Shown: positions 59,135 to 64,000 of the stretch, one piece after another
How the letters are laid out: the number at the start of each line of letters is the position of its first letter
Position numbering within the stretch: the first letter of the stretch is position 1
DNA from: Varroa destructor
Lineage: Eukaryota; Arthropoda; Arachnida; Mesostigmata; Varroidae
Assembly: GCF_002443255.2 (NCBI RefSeq)
Contig: NW_019211457.1
Location: forward strand, 339,303-403,302
DNA: 64,000 nt
Direction: 5' to 3'
Notes under the pieces: generated by a model
Seen by the model: only the letters and a program-made list of their open reading frames with translations
Told to the model about the DNA's origin: nothing
Databases searched by the model: none
Made by a program: the position numbers and the translations under genes

Positions 59135-61350
59135 CCTATCTTGAAAACAACTATAACAATTTCTGTATGTAGGCTTAGTTTGGCAAACTGCCGTTGCACT
59201 GCGGTGTCCAAGAAAATGGAATTCAAAATAAAAAATCTCCATTTTGACTCTGAGGCCGCTAGATTTCTCTGCCACCACACCGAAAATTTGAGGGACGATG
59301 ATGCGAGGCATTCCCGCAGAGGTCGAGTATTACTATTTTGGAGGCGAACTTTTTAGCATTTGTGCGACGTAACGCACAGCACATCATGAATGGGTGGCCG
59401 TTAAGCGAAACGTAGTTTTACAACGTGTTTCTTATCTCCGGATATAAAGGGCATATTAAATAAGGTCTGCCAATTTTCCCCTCTTTTGCCACACAGCTAT
59501 ACCAAAACTATACATACGGAGACAAATCTTACACATTATATTCCAGCAGGCGTCTATCAGTACGTACTGTTTCAGGGTATCCAAAAATTTTACGTGGGCT
59601 TACAGAAGGCTCTGAAAAAATTACAGTATTCTGCACTTCCAAGATAACGTGTATATTCGACAGAGGGTCACAGGGGCACAGATGAGAAGCAGCGCGTTCT
59701 CGTGGTGGACAAGAGCGAAAACAACGTGAAAGCTGACCCAAGTAAACAAGATAGTACCACGTAAAAAAATCGCAAGCAATAACAACAACAACGACGACAA
59801 CAATCAGCTCGCTCTGGGGCCATCATATCTGAGCATAAAATCACTATCAAGCGTTTGTGGTGATGATCCAATTATGACAGCGGCGTCAATAATTCAATGA
59901 CTTCAACACTATGCAGACGACCCCTGCTCCGTTGACGGCAAGCATAATCAAATCAAATCAGCAAGCAATAAATTTATTACCCGTCTGCTGTGCGGGCTCC
60001 GGCAACGTTCGTCGTTAATTCGGCGCCTTTTCGGCATGCGCTGCCGTATACCCAACTGCTGTTAGCGGTGATTTTGATGGGGATCCGATGATGGGCGATC
60101 TGTTTGACAAAGACGCAAGCAACAGTAATAAAAGCGATAATGACGACGAAGCAGACGACAACGCAGGGGAAAACAACAACAACAACAACAATAGCAATGT
60201 TGATTATATTAAAAAGTTTTGGGTGTTGTGCTGAAAATTTCAGATGAGAGTAGCGGGAATTGTCGGTTACTCCGTCGGTGGATGATCTGCATCAACGAAA
60301 CTCTGTTGTAAATAAGCTAAATAAGGATTCTACAAGGGTAGTCCATTATTGTATTGTGCTAGACGTAGATCTTGCTGTTCTCGTTATTACTATTATTATT
60401 ATTATTCGTGTTATTGTTGTTAAATGAACAAAAGCGTTCATCTTGTGGGGAACGTTAATACAATATTTTTTTACAGGACGATAGTCGAACTGATGTGAAG
60501 GTACGATGTGATACGATGTGGGATAGTGGTGTGAGCGGTACGGAATATTTTAAAACCTTAAGTATTATCAAGTTGTCACGATGAGCCTTTGCCAGGCGGG
60601 TCTAAATCACGGACGTGCGGGATACAGGTAGATAAATCATTCTTTAGTAGTAGAAAATATTCGTACAAATGTTACGGGCTAAAAATAGAACGATGTCTTA
60701 GAGGGGCTTTCTAGCTTTAAACGTTGTTTAGCGAAGTATCTCGGTGTTTCATATTTTTTCACAGCTTCAGCAAAACAAAAATTATGTTAATGTTTTAGAT
60801 TCTTACGTCTAGTAATGTCGTTAAAGGTTGCCATAGCTCACTCGGCCTCGGCATAGTTGCTTTTAAACTTAGATTTCATTTAATCGGTAAATGTTTGTAG
60901 GCATATACGTTACCACTGCACCGTCATGGAAGCAAGTTTCACAGACGTTTCATCTTGCCGTAGCTATATTATTTTACTATGCACAGGAAAAGATCATCAA
61001 TTTAGTATTTCTACTTAAAAAATCATCCGGCTTACGCAATACACTGCTTCTTGGAAATATTGAACCTATGCTAAACTCCAACTGGTTCCGTTGTCCGATC
61101 GCTGAAGTCGGCCACCCCAATCGAATCACATCGCAAATATTACCTGTTTACCTATACTACTAACAACAGGCGATGTCAGTACCCCTTATCGAGGTACACT
61201 TTTTCTAATATAAATAACCTATTAAGTTGATGATATATCGCGTGTAGATGGATCGGGCTCCCGTTGAACGATATTGATAATTAATCAGCACGAATTTGTG
61301 AGTAGTGCGCCGGGCCAAATCATCTGGCTGGTTCTATTTAGTTAATGATC
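58569..61350. other. non-coding, repeat-rich stretch
   Basis: Contains the long AT array (59092-59133), CAA-type repeats (about 59778-59800 and 60173-60192) and TAT repeats near 60390. A minus ATG at 58999 reads MSEVLFYPYLSI to a GTAAGT donor but has no clear acceptor. Frames over the CAA repeats are artefacts. Confidence 0.5.
59092..59133. repeat. (AT)n microsatellite
   Basis: About 20 AT units with one G interruption near the left end. Confidence 0.95.
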
Positions 61351-61384
61351 GACGACGACGACGACGACCCCCCCCCCCCCCCCC
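61351..61384. repeat. (GAC)n followed by a 17-base poly-C run
   Basis: Five to six GAC units run straight into 17 consecutive C (61368-61384). Poly-C of this length is rare in the window and prone to sequencing error; the G-rich strand could form a quadruplex-like structure. Confidence 0.95.
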
Positions 61385-63696
61385 GAGATAAATTAGCAGA
61401 AAAAAAACGAAGTCTCGTATGTACCATCATTAATCCGTAAATTCAGGGTTTCGCCGTTTACATTGAAGTTAGTTGGGTTGTTAGACGACTGCAATTCATC
61501 AAAAGCGTCATCCTACTTCTAACGACTCTACGAAATATGCTTTGTGACCAAGACAACTTAGGTCTTCATATTCACGTAGATTGCACATAATTTTCGTATT
61601 ATGCGTGTGGGCTCCAGTCGAGACGAACGGTTGATTTTCATTCAGGGAACCCTGCGGCACGCATATTTAAGTGTCTGATGTAATGATTCACGCCGAAAAA
61701 TCTGTGCTAAATGGACGTCTACGGTTAGCGGCGTTTAAACAATGTTATTGAGAGTTCGTAAGGGCTTCGAGACGACCCGATCTTTGCAATACATATATAT
61801 AATTCAGAATCTAAGGCGTATGCCAATGAATCTTTAGAAGTATTATTACCATAGAGAACACAGTACTTTGAACAACATGAATAGAATATTGTGACTTTGC
61901 GACATTATATTTTGAATTTGTTGCGCGCTAATATACTCGAGACATTCTATTTGATCTTTCATTTACCACGAGCTCATAATTTGTTTTCATCCGAAGTCAG
62001 GTACCTGCGGCGAAGCACAGAAAATTCATATGTGGAAAGTATATATATATATATAGCTTCTCGTAGCAGAGTATAGACCACTCAACAGATAAACAATCGG
62101 CAAACCTCGTGTGCGCAATAATTGTGCCTACCTGCCTATTGACCACAGAGCGAATTAATTACGTATATTCGCCACTGTCTATCCATCACTTTATATTGAT
62201 ATATCAAAAATATATAAACTTTGTCCTAAGACAAAGAGAAGATAAATCGAGTGCCTATTAGTCTGACACAAAAAAGAAAGCAACGAAAAGCAAGCCCGTT
62301 ATTATTGCTTAGAATACCTTGTCAGCGTTGTTATTATCGTGGCTTACGACGAAAATATATGCCCCAAACCAGCCTCATGCGTAACTAATTAGATTATTAT
62401 TTTTTTATTTCTATTGATTTTCCTCTGTTTCAGACGGTCTTAACCAAGTAAACAACGTACAATGTCCACTGTATAAGGACGTCAGATGACAAAATAGTTA
62501 GAACATAATGATGTAGGTATAAATCAAACAGGTTTGTGTAGATACGTGTACGTTTTACTAGAGAATATCTTTTCTTTGGGCCACGAGACCACGCGTAAGC
62601 TGCGCTGTGCTTAGAATAGTTGTTGAGGTAAATATGGATCTTCTCGTAGACATGCGTGTTAGACAAATAGCCCGTCGTACTAGCTGTTGCTTTTAGCATA
62701 TCGTAGAAATCATATATAGATAAGTATCCGTGGATTTCAAGCTTATTAGATTTCCTAGAGAGAAGTAAAATTCACCGATTCATTGAAATAATCTCGAACA
62801 CAAATAAATAAAACAAAGAGGAAATTCTAGAGAACCAGGGAACAAGTACAATCAATCGTTTTCTATTGTTGCCTTGCCATTCTCTGACAATCCAGGCCCA
62901 AAATGAAAAAACGAACAAAGAAAAACGTAAAGAGCTCATATAATGAAACGTACTATCCAAAGTCCGATTTGAGTATTCCGGCTGCCTAAAGCCCGTAGTG
63001 CTTATTTACACTAGATACGACATATCGCCGAGCGAAATATTATAAGGCTGGCCCACAAACTACTTTAAACCGGTTCTTGCATCAAAACTTTGACCCGAGC
63101 ATGTACCTTGTTTATAATGACTCATTACGTGGAAAATAAGTATATCCATCAAATGCTCATTATAAGTAGAACAGCTATTATTATTGCCTTAAAAATCCTG
63201 AGACATGCGCTCTGGAACTCACTGTGGCCTTCTATATTTGAAAAGCTGGTTACGTAAGTAGTAACGATATATCAGGATTTTTCGAACGAAAACTTCCATT
63301 GTATATTGATGTTATAGATGCTGATTCTGAAGGTAATTGTTAATCAATATGTACGCAAATATGGCGATTACCTCATTATTTCATAGTTGTAGCAATGCCC
63401 GAAGCAATGCCTGCCAGCCGTAGCAAGCATAAAACTCGAAACGTTTATTACAAGTAGCGGAGTAAGGGTAACACTCCCAGATATTTTTACGATACCTATA
63501 CATAAATGTAACGATAGTGTTCCATCGCATGGCCGTTCTGTCCGTTTTGCGATCCGTCAACGCACGTATCGCGCCTTGCTAACAGCAACAACTGATGCCG
63601 CTATGAAATGAAGGGTTCCCCGTACCAGTCAAGTTGAAATTACTTTTAAGCATTAATATTCTCCACTTAAATATGGATCGTGAATTTGTTCATCTA
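61385..63696. other. non-coding stretch
   Basis: AT-rich. Small frames at 61891-62076 (ends in an AT array), 62430-62699 and 62772-62960 have no supporting junctions. Confidence 0.45.
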
Positions 63697-63920
63697 TCAC
63701 TCGAATTGGAGTCGGCGCACAGTCCCTGTAGGATTACATAGATAACGATAAGACGCGTTGCATTCGGTCGGTTCCACCGTTCGCTGGAAATCGTTAGAAG
63801 TTTTCAGCTTTTCGGACGTCTGTTTTGTGTCGTTGAAAATGAACAATTTCATGCACGCCTTAAAAACATATTTTCCATGCTTTTGCGATCTGTTTTTGTT
63901 AGCTGCCGCTGCTGCAGCTG
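63697..63920 (-). CDS. candidate terminal exon
   Basis: CTTTGTCTTTCGTGGGCAACAG is a good acceptor. The frame has an Ala run, then NKNRSQKHGKYVFKACMKLF, IFNDTKQTSEKLKTSNDFQR and TVEPTECNASYRYLCNPTGT, ending at TGA after 73 codons. RNY bias is clear. No family is recognised. It overlaps the plus candidate at 63839, and only one is likely to be real. Confidence 0.43.
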
Positions 63921-63945
63921 CTGTTGCCCACGAAAGACAAAGATT
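63839..63945 (+). CDS. candidate first coding exon with signal-peptide-like start
   Basis: ATG with A at -3 opens MNNFMHALKTYFPCFCDLFL, an Ala-rich run (AAAAAAAVA) and HERQR, then a consensus donor AAGATT|GTAAGTGG. The hydrophobic-then-Ala pattern resembles a secretion signal with cleavage after AVA. It is antisense to the candidate terminal exon. The rest of the gene would lie beyond the window. Confidence 0.35.
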
Positions 63946-64000
63946 GTAAGTGGACAATGATAATAATAATAAACACTTTATTAATATTTCTCTGATGAAT

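Noticed and set aside
59038..59311. Two minus ORFs of about 76-80 codons
   Set aside because: Both read through the AT array at 59092-59133.
1..64000. CRISPR arrays, rRNA, bacterial operons, viral genes
   Set aside because: No regularly spaced repeats, no rRNA-like sequence, no tandem ORFs with ribosome binding sites, and no viral protein signatures were seen.

Overview
The window looks like intron-rich nuclear DNA of an arthropod. The evidence is a decayed mariner transposon whose transposase is still readable, tRNA-derived SINE-like elements, many AT and CA microsatellites, no operon-like ORF arrays, and open reading frames that mostly stop at splice-like junctions. A secreted chitin-binding-like exon also fits an arthropod. 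A mite or other chelicerate is possible, but nothing here proves it. The sequence is about 40 percent GC and has one 100-base assembly gap.

No complete gene can be read from end to end. I list candidate exons: stretches with an acceptor-like AG, an open frame and usually a donor-like GT. With no homology search and no RNA evidence, each is a hypothesis. By my rough estimate (about 6 percent stops per codon), about four ORFs of 118 codons and a fraction of one of 157 codons are expected by chance in six frames of this window. Only the minus-strand frame at 25070-25885 clearly exceeds that. CDS confidence values mean 'this is coding at all'. No candidate exon is assigned a named product except the chitin-binding-like one.

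Layout. 0-4 kb: minus-strand candidate exons, including a phase-compatible pair (759-911 and 340-541), a CBM14-like exon near 2.1 kb and a SINE at 2.5 kb. 4.8-5.3 kb: a lysine/glutamine-rich plus-strand ORF, the gap, and a perfect 68-bp palindrome touching the gap. 6-14 kb: scattered candidates on both strands, a SINE head and a (CA)22 tract. 17-18 kb: minus-strand candidates. 19.1-20.3 kb: the mariner element. 21.8-23.0 kb: two good plus-strand candidates. 25-26 kb: the longest open frame. 28.2-29.1 kb: a CpG-rich segment with candidates on both strands. 30.7-40.6 kb: candidates on both strands, including a phase-compatible minus pair (40247-40312 and 39795-39850). 44-54 kb: sparse, with good minus-strand candidates at 49.9 and 53.5 kb and a perfect 16-bp hairpin at 47.1 kb. 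55.9-56.6 kb: two long candidates back to back on opposite strands. 56.7-63.7 kb: mostly repeats and AT-rich DNA. 63.7-63.95 kb: overlapping candidates on both strands at the window edge.

How the genes work together cannot be stated. Most likely the window holds pieces of several long-intron genes on both strands, some perhaps overlapping or nested.
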